64,000 bases of DNA from Flavobacterium agrisoli (GTDB lineage: Bacteria; Bacteroidota; Bacteroidia; Flavobacteriales; Flavobacteriaceae): the NCBI RefSeq assembly GCF_016522065.1, contig NZ_JAEHFV010000005.1, positions 1-64,000 of the forward strand, written 5' to 3'. The position numbers and the translations under genes were made by a program. Below are positions 21,107 to 30,058 of the stretch, piece after piece. Below the pieces are notes generated by a model that saw nothing but the letters and a program-made list of their open reading frames with translations, made no database searches and had not been told where the DNA came from. The first letter of the stretch is position 1, and every line of letters starts with the position of its first letter.

Positions 21107-22036
21107 TTAATCTTCAAGAAAGCTGATATTTCGTACAATGCCCGAATATTTGGCACGCTTTAAAGGCGAATCTTTAAAAACCACTTTAAAGGTTTCTTCG
21201 GTAAGCTCCAACCAATCAGATTTAGAAAAAGTTAACAATTCATGATTAGCTGAAAATAAGGGCTCCTGATGCGGTTTTGAGAAACGGTTCCAAGGACATA
21301 CATCCTGACAAACATCACAACCAAAAACCCAATCATCAAACTTTCCTTTCATCTCAGCCGGAATTTGGCCTTTAAGTTCAATAGTAAAATAAGAGATACA
21401 TTTGCTCCCATCAACAGTATAAGGAGCAACAATAGCCTGCGTAGGACAAGCGTCTATACAAGCAGTACAGGTACCACAATGATCGGTAACCGCGTGGTCA
21501 TAATCCAATTCCAAGTCTAGAATCAATTCGGCTATAAAATAAAAAGAACCTACTTTTTGAGTAAGCAAATTACTGTTTTTACCTATCCAACCCAGTCCGC
21601 TTTTTGCAGCCCAAGCTTTATCCAAAACCGGAGCCGAATCTACAAAAGCACGTCCCGAAACGGCACCAATATGCTCACGAATAGAAAACAACAATTCATT
21701 TAATTTCTCTTTAATTACAAAATGATAATCGGTACTGTAAGCATATTTAGAGACTTTAAACGAATTCCCATTTTGAAATTCTTGCGGATAATAATTCAAC
21801 AATAAGGAAACGACACTTTTAGCATCATCAACCAACAAGGTGGGATCAAGTCTTTTATCAAAATGATGCTCCATATACTGCATTGAACCATTATAATTCT
21901 TTTGCAACCAACTTTCCAATCGGGGAGCTTCCTCCTCTAAAAAACCTGCTTTGGAAATTCCGCACGACAAAAAGCCCAAACGTTTTGCTTCCGATTTTAT
22001 AAAAGAAGTATATTGGCTCTTCGAATTCAGTATCAT
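21107..22036 (-). CDS. queG: Epoxyqueuosine reductase QueG
   Basis: QueG catalyses the last step of queuosine synthesis in tRNA, reducing epoxyqueuosine with cobalamin and two 4Fe-4S clusters in the cytoplasm. The 309-residue protein has the usual length. The N-terminal half has the family pattern ([56 protein letters not shown]). Cluster motifs are [16 protein letters not shown] (about 188-203) and [13 protein letters not shown] (about 239-251). It starts 9 bases downstream of the ruvB stop, so the two are probably co-transcribed. The putative queuosine precursor transporter gene at 53363 is a pathway partner elsewhere in the window. The C-terminal HEAT repeats seen in longer homologues are absent or very short. 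Confidence 0.96.
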   Translation of the reverse strand: MILNSKSQYTSFIKSEAKRLGFLSCGISKAGFLEEEAPRLESWLQKNYNGSMQYMEHHFDKRLDPTLLVDDAKSVVSLLLNYYPQEFQNGNSFKVSKYAYSTDYHFVIKEKLNELLFSIREHIGAVSGRAFVDSAPVLDKAWAAKSGLGWIGKNSNLLTQKVGSFYFIAELILDLELDYDHAVTDHCGTCTACIDACPTQAIVAPYTVDGSKCISYFTIELKGQIPAEMKGKFDDWVFGCDVCQDVCPWNRFSKPHQEPLFSANHELLTFSKSDWLELTEETFKVVFKDSPLKRAKYSGIVRNISFLED

Positions 22037-22045
22037 GTAAAATAG

Positions 22046-23074
22046 TTAAAGTTCAAAAAGTCCTCCTTGTAAATTTGGATTTACTTTACCCAGATGTTTA
22101 TAGGTTTTTTCAGTTACTTCCCGTCCACGAGGAGTGCGCATAAGGAAACCTTCTTGTATTAAGAACGGCTCGTAAACTTCTTCAATAGTTTCGGCACTTT
22201 CAGAAACGGCAGTTGCTAAAGTTGAAATTCCAACTGGCCCACCTTTAAATTTAGAAATGATGGCAGTAAGAATTTTATTATCCATTTCATCCAAACCATT
22301 AGCATCTACATTCAAAGCATTTAAACCATATTGTGCTATCTCTAAATCGATAGTTCCATTTCCCTTTATTTGCGCAAAATCACGTACTCTTCTTAATAAA
22401 GCATTAGCGATACGGGGAGTTCCCCTGCTACGGCGGGCAATTTCTATTGCCGCATTTATTTGGATGGGAACTTTTAAAATTACAGCACTACGTTCAATAA
22501 TCGTGGCTAATAACTCTGTGGAATAATATTGCAAGCGACTAGAAATACCAAAACGAGCACGCATAGGCGAAGTAAGCAAACCAGATCGGGTAGTCGCACC
22601 TATTAAAGTAAACGGATTTAAATTGATTTGAACCGTACGGGCATTAGGACCAGATTCAATCATAATATCAATCTTGAAATCTTCCATAGCCGAATACAGA
22701 TATTCTTCGACTATGGGACTTAAACGATGTATTTCATCTATAAAAAGCACATCTCTTTCTTCTAAATTGGTCAACAAACCTGCTAAATCGCCAGGCTTAT
22801 CGAGTACAGGACCAGACGTGATTTTAATACCAACTTCCAACTCATTGGCTAAAATATTGGCTAAAGTAGTTTTACCTAATCCAGGTGGGCCATGAAACAA
22901 CGTATGATCTAAGGCCTCATTACGTTGATTGGCAGCGGCAACAAATATTTTTAAATTTTCCAAAACATGATCTTGACCAGCAAAATCATCAAAAGAAAGG
23001 GGTCTTAACTTCTTTTCAAGATCAAATTCTTCCGAATTATAGCGATTCGTTGTTGGATCTAAGTGTTCATTCAT
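22046..23074 (-). CDS. ruvB: Holliday junction branch-migration helicase RuvB
   Basis: RuvB is the hexameric AAA+ motor that drives RuvA-bound Holliday junction migration in recombination and repair. Walker A (GPPGLGKTT, about 62-70), Walker B (DEIHR), sensor 1 (GATTRSG) and the arginine-finger region (MRARFG) are present, as is the C-terminal winged-helix segment ([19 protein letters not shown]). The ATG at 23074 gives 342 residues, the normal size. An upstream TTG at 23107 would overlap the hairpin after ctaD and add a non-conserved [10 protein letters not shown] extension, so it was not used. queG follows after 9 bases. Confidence 0.97.
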   Translation of the reverse strand: MNEHLDPTTNRYNSEEFDLEKKLRPLSFDDFAGQDHVLENLKIFVAAANQRNEALDHTLFHGPPGLGKTTLANILANELEVGIKITSGPVLDKPGDLAGLLTNLEERDVLFIDEIHRLSPIVEEYLYSAMEDFKIDIMIESGPNARTVQINLNPFTLIGATTRSGLLTSPMRARFGISSRLQYYSTELLATIIERSAVILKVPIQINAAIEIARRSRGTPRIANALLRRVRDFAQIKGNGTIDLEIAQYGLNALNVDANGLDEMDNKILTAIISKFKGGPVGISTLATAVSESAETIEEVYEPFLIQEGFLMRTPRGREVTEKTYKHLGKVNPNLQGGLFEL

Positions 23075-23104
23075 AAAACAAAGATAACGAAACAAAAAAC
23101 ACAA

Positions 23105-23139
23105 CAAAAAAAAACCGCTATTTATAAGATAGCGGTTTT
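23105..23139 (-). terminator. Terminator after the act-cta respiratory cluster
   Basis: AAAACCGCTA (23111-23120) and TAGCGGTTTT (23130-23139) form a 10-bp stem with a 9-base loop. On the minus strand, A-run complements at 23105-23114 supply the T tract. It begins 10 bases past the ctaD stop and separates that operon from ruvB-queG. Confidence 0.85.
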
Positions 23140-23148
23140 GATAATATT

Positions 23149-24945
23149 TTAATGATGAAGCACTTCTTCACCTTCTTTCATAGGAACGGTTTGAGGTACA
23201 AAATCAACATCGTGATTAGGATTACTATAATCGTATGCCCAACGGTGTACCTCTGGAATTTCTCCTGGCCAGTTACCATGAATATGTTCAACTGGAGTAG
23301 TCCATTCTAAAGTAGTAGACTTCCAAGGGTTTTGTTCTGCTTTTTTACCGTAGAAAATGCTGCTAAAGAAGTTATACAAAAACACCAACTGAAAGGCCCC
23401 TCCAACCAAAGCAAAAGTAGTAATCAAAACATTCACATTTTGCAAATCATCAAATAATGGAAAGTTGGTATTGGTATAATAACGTCTAGGTAAACCCGCT
23501 AATCCGATGAAGTGCATTGGAAAGAATACACCATAAGCACAAACTGCAGTAACCCAAAAGTGAATATAACCTAAATTTTTATTCAACATTCTGCCATACA
23601 TCTTAGGGAACCAATGGTAAATACCCGCAAACATTCCGTAAAGAGCCGAAATACCCATTACCAAGTGAAAGTGTGCAATTACAAAATAAGTATCATGAAC
23701 GTTAATATCCAAAGTACTATCTCCTAAAATGATTCCAGTTAATCCTCCAGTAATGAAAGTCGAAACCATACCAATAGAGAACAACATAGCCGGATTGAAT
23801 TGCAAATTACCTTTCCATAAAGTAGTAATCCAGTTAAATGCTTTTACAGCCGACGGAATTGCAATCAATAAGGTAGTGAAGGTAAATACCGAACCTAAAA
23901 ACGGATTCATTCCCGAAATAAACATATGGTGACCCCATACAATCGTAGAAAGGAAAGCGATAGCCAAAACAGACATAATCATCGCACGGTATCCAAAAAT
24001 AGGTTTACGAGAATTGGTAGCCATTACTTCAGAAACAATACCCATTGCAGGTAAAATAACGATATATACTTCTGGGTGTCCTAAAAACCAAAACAAGTGC
24101 TCAAATAATACTGGCGAACCACCTTGATAATGCAACACCTCTCCTGCAATATAGATGTCAGATAAGAAAAACGAAGTACCAAAACTTCTATCAAAAATCA
24201 ATAACAAAGCAGCCGATAATAAAACAGGGAATGAAATCACTCCAATAATAGCAGTTACAAAAAACGTCCAAATAGTCAAAGGTAGACGAGTCATAGACAT
24301 TCCTTTTGTTCTTAAATTAAGAACCGTAACAATATAATTTAAGGATCCCATTAAAGAAGAGGCAATAAAGATAGCCATAGAAACCAACCATAAGGTCATA
24401 CCAGCCCCTGATCCAGGAATAGCTTGTGGCAAGGCACTTAATGGTGGATATATAGTCCAACCAGCTGAAGCAGGTCCTGACTCTACAAAAAGAGAAGACA
24501 ACATAATTACAGCAGACAAGAAGAACAACCAGTACGAAATCATGTTCATAAAACCTGATGCCATATCTCGTGCACCAATTTGCAACGGAATCAACAAGTT
24601 ACTAAAAGTACCACTCAAACCAGCGGTCAAGACAAAAAAGACCATTATCGTTCCGTGAATGGTTACCAATGCCAAATAAACATCATTTGCCATTACACCA
24701 TCAGGCGCAAATTTATCTCCTAATAAAACATTAAAAATTTTAAAAGACTCTTCCGGCCATGCCAATTGCATTCTAAAAAGCAACGACATTGTAATTCCGA
24801 TCACCCCCATAATAATACCTGTAATAAGGTATTGTTTGGCAATCATTTTATGATCAATACTAAAAATATATTTAGTAATGAAAGTCTCTTTATGGTGGTG
24901 TTCGTGTTCTTGATCGTGTCCATGATCGTGACCTACTGCTGACAT
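23149..24945 (-). CDS. ctaD: Cytochrome c oxidase subunit I (heme-copper, A-type)
   Basis: This is the catalytic membrane subunit of an aa3-type terminal oxidase, reducing O2 to water and pumping protons. The 598-residue protein has about 12 membrane spans. Seen are the CuB/Tyr region with the A-type Glu ([14 protein letters not shown], about 285-298), the HH pair (WGHHMF) and the heme ligands ([15 protein letters not shown], about 420-434). The cytoplasmic N-terminus is unusually His-rich: [15 protein letters not shown] at residues 6-20. It is the last gene of the act-cta cluster, 28 bases after ctaC. Subunits III and IV are not in the cluster. Association with alternative complex III as a supercomplex is known for Flavobacterium johnsoniae and is inferred here from gene order. 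Confidence 0.97.
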   Translation of the reverse strand: MSAVGHDHGHDQEHEHHHKETFITKYIFSIDHKMIAKQYLITGIIMGVIGITMSLLFRMQLAWPEESFKIFNVLLGDKFAPDGVMANDVYLALVTIHGTIMVFFVLTAGLSGTFSNLLIPLQIGARDMASGFMNMISYWLFFLSAVIMLSSLFVESGPASAGWTIYPPLSALPQAIPGSGAGMTLWLVSMAIFIASSLMGSLNYIVTVLNLRTKGMSMTRLPLTIWTFFVTAIIGVISFPVLLSAALLLIFDRSFGTSFFLSDIYIAGEVLHYQGGSPVLFEHLFWFLGHPEVYIVILPAMGIVSEVMATNSRKPIFGYRAMIMSVLAIAFLSTIVWGHHMFISGMNPFLGSVFTFTTLLIAIPSAVKAFNWITTLWKGNLQFNPAMLFSIGMVSTFITGGLTGIILGDSTLDINVHDTYFVIAHFHLVMGISALYGMFAGIYHWFPKMYGRMLNKNLGYIHFWVTAVCAYGVFFPMHFIGLAGLPRRYYTNTNFPLFDDLQNVNVLITTFALVGGAFQLVFLYNFFSSIFYGKKAEQNPWKSTTLEWTTPVEHIHGNWPGEIPEVHRWAYDYSNPNHDVDFVPQTVPMKEGEEVLHH

Positions 24946-24973
24946 ATATCTATACTTTAAATTTTCTTAATAT

Positions 24974-26146
24974 TTATTTCATAGCAACTTTAGCCGCTTC
25001 TTTCACTGCAGTGGTATCTACCGTTGCTGAATCGCTAGTTCCTGCAGCACCCGCTGCTTCTGGGGCTGCCGGTGTAGCAGCTGCAGCTTTAATATCTTGT
25101 GCTAAAGAAGTTTTTTCGCTTAACCATTTTTTATAATCCTCTGGGGTATCAACCACCACTTTCATTTGCATGTTGTAATGTGAAGCTCCACAAATTTTAT
25201 TACACAACAACAAATAATCAAAAGTATAAGGATCCAAAGCTGTTTGACCTTTAGCTACCAATTCAGTACTTTTCTTAGAACGAATTTCATTGATTTTAGC
25301 CACTTTCTCAACCATATAAGGTAATTCTCTATACTCAGATGTGGTATAAGTCGGTGTGAAAGCAAACTCAGTAACCATTCCCGGCACACAGTTCATTTGA
25401 GCTCTAAAGTGAGGAAAGTAAGCTGAGTGCAATACATCTTGAGAACGCATTTTGAAATGCACTTTTTTACCTTTAGGTATATGCAATTCAGACACTACAA
25501 TATCATCTTGTGAATACGGATCAGACATATCTACTCCTAACGTATTTACACCTTCAATCAATCTAACATTTGCTTTACCTAAAACATTATCAGCACCAGC
25601 ATATCGAGCAGTCCATTTAAATTGCTGTGCATAAATTTCAATTTCAATAACATCTTCATCTTTATCAACAAACATAATGTTATTCCATGCATACAATCCA
25701 TAAAGAATCAAACAAGCTAATACTACAGAAGGTATGATACTCCAAATCGCTTCTAATTTATTACTATCGGCAAAGAATAACGCTTTTTTATTTTGATCTC
25801 CTTTGTATTTAAAAGAAAAATAATGCAACAATCCTTGTGTAATTACTTGAACTGTAAAAATCAATATCCAGGTAATATTCATCAAATGATCTACTTGACC
25901 ACCGTGTTCTGAAGCCGGAGTATGTAAAACTAAATTACCCCATTTCAATAAACCATAAATAGTGAAGATATAAATAAAGGCTAAAAAACCAAACAATAAA
26001 TACCCTTGAATATTATTATCCTTATCAGTAGCTACTTGAGAATCATCAACACGTGACCCCACTTGTGTAAGATCAAATATCTTGGTCAATTGCCATAAAG
26101 CGACTGCTAATAAAACTAAAACTATAATTACCAACAAACTTGTCAT
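24974..26146 (-). CDS. ctaC: Cytochrome c oxidase subunit II (CuA)
   Basis: This subunit carries the binuclear CuA centre that accepts electrons from cytochrome c and passes them to subunit I. The 390-residue protein has an N-terminal helix (LLVIIVLVLLAVALWQL), two further hydrophobic hairpin helices (about 50-67, 85-110; another about 138-155) and a periplasmic cupredoxin domain. CuA ligands are visible: His in VLHSAYFPHF (about 236) and CNKICGASHYNM (about 316-327), which is CX3CX3HX2M. The residue normally Glu in CxEIC is Lys here (CNKIC). About 40 Ala/Thr-rich residues form a C-terminal tail (AAAATPAAPEAAGAAGTSDS). It lies between actF and ctaD. Confidence 0.95.
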   Translation of the reverse strand: MTSLLVIIVLVLLAVALWQLTKIFDLTQVGSRVDDSQVATDKDNNIQGYLLFGFLAFIYIFTIYGLLKWGNLVLHTPASEHGGQVDHLMNITWILIFTVQVITQGLLHYFSFKYKGDQNKKALFFADSNKLEAIWSIIPSVVLACLILYGLYAWNNIMFVDKDEDVIEIEIYAQQFKWTARYAGADNVLGKANVRLIEGVNTLGVDMSDPYSQDDIVVSELHIPKGKKVHFKMRSQDVLHSAYFPHFRAQMNCVPGMVTEFAFTPTYTTSEYRELPYMVEKVAKINEIRSKKSTELVAKGQTALDPYTFDYLLLCNKICGASHYNMQMKVVVDTPEDYKKWLSEKTSLAQDIKAAAATPAAPEAAGAAGTSDSATVDTTAVKEAAKVAMK

Positions 26147-26165
26147 CTGTTTTTATCTTTAAATA

Positions 26166-27524
26166 TTAATAATGAAAATGTTTACTTTCTTCAATAAACG
26201 GATTTCTTTTGGCTAATAGTGGCGATTTAGTTAAAGCAGTAAACACAACCAAAATAAACAATCCAAAGAAGAAGAAAATAGATCCTATCTCAGCAGCTCC
26301 AATAAACCATCTATCGCCTACAGAACCAGGCATTATCATATTAAAGAAATCCAAATAATGACCTACTAAAATAACAGTACCTGCCATAACAATCACCCAG
26401 CTAATTCTCTTAAAATCAGTATTGATTAAAATTAACAGTGGGAAAACAAAATTCATCACTACAGCTCCGAAAAAAGTAATATTATATTCTTGTATACGAG
26501 TGACAAAATACGTTACCTCCTCAGGAATATCGGCATACCAAATTAACATAAACTGAGAGAACCATAAGTACGTCCAGAAAATACTAATACCGAACATAAA
26601 TTTAGCCAAATCGTGTATGTGACTAGTATTCACAAATTCCAAAAACCCTTTTGATTTCAAATAAATAGTAACCAAAGCAATAGTCGTAATACCACTTACA
26701 AAGAAGCTAGCAAAAACATACCATCCAAATAAAGTACTAAACCAGTGAGGATCAAAAGACATAATCCAATCCCAAGACATAATAGACTCAGAAACGATAA
26801 AGAAAACTAAGAATCCTGCGGATGCTTTGAAGTTCTTTTTGTAATACAAATCATCATTTGCCTCATCTTGAGCTAAGCAATTTTTGCGTGAAATATAATT
26901 ATACAAATTCCAACCAGCCAAGAAAATAGCAGCACGAAGAATCCAAAATGGAAAATTCAAATAACCTGACTTACCAGCAATTATAGCGTCGTAATTGGCA
27001 TGATTAGGATCTGTAACACCTTCAGCTAACCAAGCAAAAATGTGATTAAAATGCAAACCGCTTAACAACAACATAATGAAAAACAAAACAGATGCAACTG
27101 GTAAGAAAGAGGTAATACCATGCATTACTCTAAACAATACAGGTGACCATCCGGCTGAAGCTACTTGTTGAATTGCGTAAAAAGCCAACACACCCATCGT
27201 TAACAACAAAAAGAAAATACTGGCAACATAAACAGCTGACCAAGGTTTATTTTGTAATTGATGTAACACATGCTCTAAATGTTCGGTATGTGCATCCTGA
27301 TGAGCATCAGCTACATGTTTATCTTTAGAAGAATGGGCATCGTGAGCATTTGCTGTTACAGCATGTTCAACAGCATGTCCGCCATGATGAGATTCTTCTG
27401 CTAAAAGTGATTCAACTTCATGAATATCTTTAGGGGCAGTTAAAAAACCATAACCAATTCCTAATACGCCTAAGACCATTAAGATGATTGAAAATGTTTT
27501 TAATTTACTTGAAAATGTATACAT
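26166..27524 (-). CDS. actF: Alternative complex III subunit ActF (membrane subunit)
   Basis: ActF is an integral membrane subunit of the quinol:cytochrome c oxidoreductase, related to ActC/NrfD. With the ATG at 27524 (MYTFSSKLKTFSIILM) it has 452 residues and about ten hydrophobic helices. A TTG further up at 27551 would begin right at the actE stop and was not preferred. Between the first and second helices lies an unusual soluble loop with many His (ESHHGGHAVEHAV, HDAHSSKDKHVADAHQDAHT, EHLEHVLHQ; about 35-90). The gene is 27 bases after actE and 19 bases before ctaC. Assignment rests on the position in an actA-F series plus the membrane pattern (SWDWIMSFDPHWFSTLFGWY). Confidence 0.93.
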   Translation of the reverse strand: MYTFSSKLKTFSIILMVLGVLGIGYGFLTAPKDIHEVESLLAEESHHGGHAVEHAVTANAHDAHSSKDKHVADAHQDAHTEHLEHVLHQLQNKPWSAVYVASIFFLLLTMGVLAFYAIQQVASAGWSPVLFRVMHGITSFLPVASVLFFIMLLLSGLHFNHIFAWLAEGVTDPNHANYDAIIAGKSGYLNFPFWILRAAIFLAGWNLYNYISRKNCLAQDEANDDLYYKKNFKASAGFLVFFIVSESIMSWDWIMSFDPHWFSTLFGWYVFASFFVSGITTIALVTIYLKSKGFLEFVNTSHIHDLAKFMFGISIFWTYLWFSQFMLIWYADIPEEVTYFVTRIQEYNITFFGAVVMNFVFPLLILINTDFKRISWVIVMAGTVILVGHYLDFFNMIMPGSVGDRWFIGAAEIGSIFFFFGLFILVVFTALTKSPLLAKRNPFIEESKHFHY

Positions 27525-27551
27525 ATCTATTGTGATCTGTTTGTTCAACAA

Positions 27552-28097
27552 TTATAATTGACTTTTTAGTTTAAGAACATAGTCAGCAACTAACCAACGT
27601 TCGTGAGCGCTTAATTGATTAGCATGTGAACCCATTGCATTCAAACCATACGTTTCAACATGAAAAACACTACCCTCAGTAATATCCCTATCTTTGTAGC
27701 TAGGTACACCCAAAAACTTTTCTCTTTCTACCAATTTACCTTTTCCATTACCACTTGCTCCGTGGCAAGAAATACAATAAATTTCAAAAAGTTCTTTTCC
27801 TTTATCAGAACTACGTTCTAAAGAATCCAAAGGCGATTTTAGATTAACTTTTGCTAATTCATATCCTTCTGGTGTATTAGGATACTCATAAGGCTGAAAA
27901 CCCCTATTGATAGTTCCTTCAACTGGCAATTGCCCTTCTTTTCCTCCTTTAAAAACAGCAGCCTCTGAATACGTTTCATATCCAGTTGATTCGTACATAT
28001 TAGGAAAATATTGATAGTTAGGCTCATTTTTATTATGACATGAGGAACTCAAAATTGCCATGCCAACTAATAGCGCTATTGTATATACTCTTTTCAT
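27552..28097 (-). CDS. actE: Alternative complex III subunit ActE (mono-heme cytochrome c lipoprotein)
   Basis: ActE is a periplasmic c-type cytochrome that carries electrons from the ActA hemes towards the oxidase. The 181-residue protein has a lipoprotein signal (MKRVYTIALLVGMAILSSSC; lipobox LSSSC, Cys20). One heme motif, CISCH (about 107-111), is followed by GASGNGKGKL, and a candidate axial Met lies in GLNAMGSHANQL. The stretch MYESTGYETYSEAAVFKGG is the conserved N-terminal part of this family. It is 8 bases after actD. Confidence 0.94.
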   Translation of the reverse strand: MKRVYTIALLVGMAILSSSCHNKNEPNYQYFPNMYESTGYETYSEAAVFKGGKEGQLPVEGTINRGFQPYEYPNTPEGYELAKVNLKSPLDSLERSSDKGKELFEIYCISCHGASGNGKGKLVEREKFLGVPSYKDRDITEGSVFHVETYGLNAMGSHANQLSAHERWLVADYVLKLKSQL

Positions 28098-28105
28098 AGT
28101 TGCAA

Positions 28106-28630
28106 TTAATTCTTTTCTATTACTTTAACTTCAACTGCACCTGTTTTTTGAAAAAAAGAAATTAATTCCTCTTCATTATCATTAACAGCTACCTCCATTA
28201 AAAAATGGTCATCTGTAGTTCTTACATCTGGATTTTCAGCTTCTTTAAATGGCCAAATTCTACTTCTCATGTAAAAAGTAATCACCATTAAGTGAGCAGC
28301 AAAAAAGACAGTCATCTCAAACATAATCGGAACGAATGCCGGCATATTTTGAATAAAACTAAAACTTGGCTTTCCACCAATATCTTGTGGCCAATCATGA
28401 ATCATAATATAACTCATCATGAAAGTAGCAAATGAAATCCCAACACAACCATACAAGAAAGCACAAATAGCTAATCTTGAAGGCGCTAATCCCATAGCTT
28501 TATCCAATCCATGCACAGGAAATGGAGTAAAAACTTCCTCAATATGATGATGTGCTGCTCTAGTTGATTTAACAGCATCCATCAAAATATCATCGTCATT
28601 ATAAATGGCGTATATTACTTTATTATTCAT
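28106..28630 (-). CDS. actD: Alternative complex III subunit ActD (DUF3341)
   Basis: ActD is a small membrane-anchored subunit with a cytoplasmic N-terminal domain and two central membrane helices (LAICAFLYGCVGISFATFMM; VPIMFEMTVFFAAHLMVITF). The 174 residues match the DUF3341 family (FTPFPVHGLDKAMGL, GGKPSFSFIQNMPAFVPIMFE), found only with act genes. Its start overlaps the end of actC by 8 bases, a sign of translational coupling. A structural role is known for the family; no cofactor residue is evident. Confidence 0.94.
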   Translation of the reverse strand: MNNKVIYAIYNDDDILMDAVKSTRAAHHHIEEVFTPFPVHGLDKAMGLAPSRLAICAFLYGCVGISFATFMMSYIMIHDWPQDIGGKPSFSFIQNMPAFVPIMFEMTVFFAAHLMVITFYMRSRIWPFKEAENPDVRTTDDHFLMEVAVNDNEEELISFFQKTGAVEVKVIEKN

Positions 28631-30026
28631 GATGTGAATGTTTATTTTCTTTTCTTTCTCTAATATAATTATCTCCAGTTGCTTTTAAGATTGTTTTTAC
28701 TTCCGCTTGTGCAATCACTGGGAATGTTCTTGAATACAATAAAAACAATACAAAGAAGAAACCAATTGTACCAATGAAAATACCAATATCTACAAACGTT
28801 GGCGAGAACATTGTCCATGATGAAGGCAAGTAGTCTCTATGCAACGACGTTACAATAATTACAAAACGCTCAAACCACATTCCGATATTTACCACAATCG
28901 AAATAATAAAAGAGAACATGATACTGGTTCTTAATTTTTTGAACCACATAAATTGAGGTGAAAACACATTACAAGTCATCATCGACCAGTATGCCCACCA
29001 GTAAGGCCCTGTTGCTCTATTCAAGAAAGCATATTGCTCATATTCTACTCCTGAATACCAAGCTACAAACAACTCAGTAATATAAGCTACCCCAACAATA
29101 GATCCAGTAATCATGATGATAATATTCATCAATTCGATATGTTGCAAAGTAATATAAGCTTCAAGGTTAGATACTTTTCTCATTACAATTAACAAGGTGT
29201 TTACCATTGCAAATCCCGAGAAAACCGCTCCTGCAACGAAATAAGGAGGGAAAATCGTGGTATGCCATCCCGGAATTACCGAAGTAGCAAAGTCCATCGA
29301 TACAATGGTGTGAACCGAAAGTACAAGTGGTGTTGCCAAACCAGCTAAAACCAAAGATACTTCTTCAAAACGTTGCCAATCTTTTGCTCTACCACTCCAT
29401 CCAAAACTCAAAATAGAATAGATTCTTTTGTTAAATGGCGTTATAGCACGATCCCTAAGCATAGCAAAGTCAGGCAATAAACCAGTCCACCAGAAAACAA
29501 GCGAAACAGAAAGATAAGTGGAAATAGCAAATACATCCCAAAGTAAAGGCGAGTTAAAGTTAACCCATAAAGAGCCAAATTGATTCGGAATTGGCAATAC
29601 CCAGTAAGCCATCCAAGGACGCCCCATGTGAATAATAGGAAACAAACCTGCTTGTACTACCGAGAAAATAGTCATAGCTTCTGCAGATCGGTTAATTGCC
29701 ATTCTCCATCGTTGACGGAACAATAACAATACTGCGGAAATTAAGGTTCCTGCGTGACCAATACCAACCCACCAAACGAAGTTAGTAATATCCCATGCCC
29801 AACCAACTGTTTTATTTAATCCCCATGTTCCAATACCTGTAGATACGGTGTAGATAATACAACCTATACCCCAAAGAAAGGCAGTTAATGCGATTGAAAA
29901 TACAATCCACCATTGTTTATTTGCAGGCCCTTCAACAGGTGCTGCCACATCTACAGTTACATCATGATATGATTTATCACCTATAACTAAAGGTTTTCTA
30001 ATGGGTGCTTCGTAGTGAGACGACAT
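28623..30026 (-). CDS. actC: Alternative complex III subunit ActC (NrfD-like, quinol-binding)
   Basis: ActC is a polysulfide-reductase NrfD-type membrane subunit believed to bind the quinol and face the ActB Fe-S clusters. The 467-residue protein has about ten membrane helices. Conserved segments include TNFVWWVGIGHAGTLISAVL, HMGRPWMAYW, NFNSPLLWDVFAISTY, PGWHTTIFPPYFVAGAVFSG and VAWYSGVEYEQYAF. It lies 32 bases after actB and overlaps actD by 8 bases. Confidence 0.95.
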   Translation of the reverse strand: MSSHYEAPIRKPLVIGDKSYHDVTVDVAAPVEGPANKQWWIVFSIALTAFLWGIGCIIYTVSTGIGTWGLNKTVGWAWDITNFVWWVGIGHAGTLISAVLLLFRQRWRMAINRSAEAMTIFSVVQAGLFPIIHMGRPWMAYWVLPIPNQFGSLWVNFNSPLLWDVFAISTYLSVSLVFWWTGLLPDFAMLRDRAITPFNKRIYSILSFGWSGRAKDWQRFEEVSLVLAGLATPLVLSVHTIVSMDFATSVIPGWHTTIFPPYFVAGAVFSGFAMVNTLLIVMRKVSNLEAYITLQHIELMNIIIMITGSIVGVAYITELFVAWYSGVEYEQYAFLNRATGPYWWAYWSMMTCNVFSPQFMWFKKLRTSIMFSFIISIVVNIGMWFERFVIIVTSLHRDYLPSSWTMFSPTFVDIGIFIGTIGFFFVLFLLYSRTFPVIAQAEVKTILKATGDNYIRERKENKHSHHE

Positions 30027-30058
30027 AATCCTTTATATGTTTCTTAATTAATAATTTA

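Noticed and set aside
23075..23107. N-terminal extension of RuvB from a TTG.
   Set aside because: The extra hydrophobic residues are not part of the family and the TTG overlaps the terminator stem region of the preceding operon.
27525..27551. ActF start at TTG 27551.
   Set aside because: It abuts the actE stop without room for a binding site, while the ATG at 27524 gives the conserved N-terminus.
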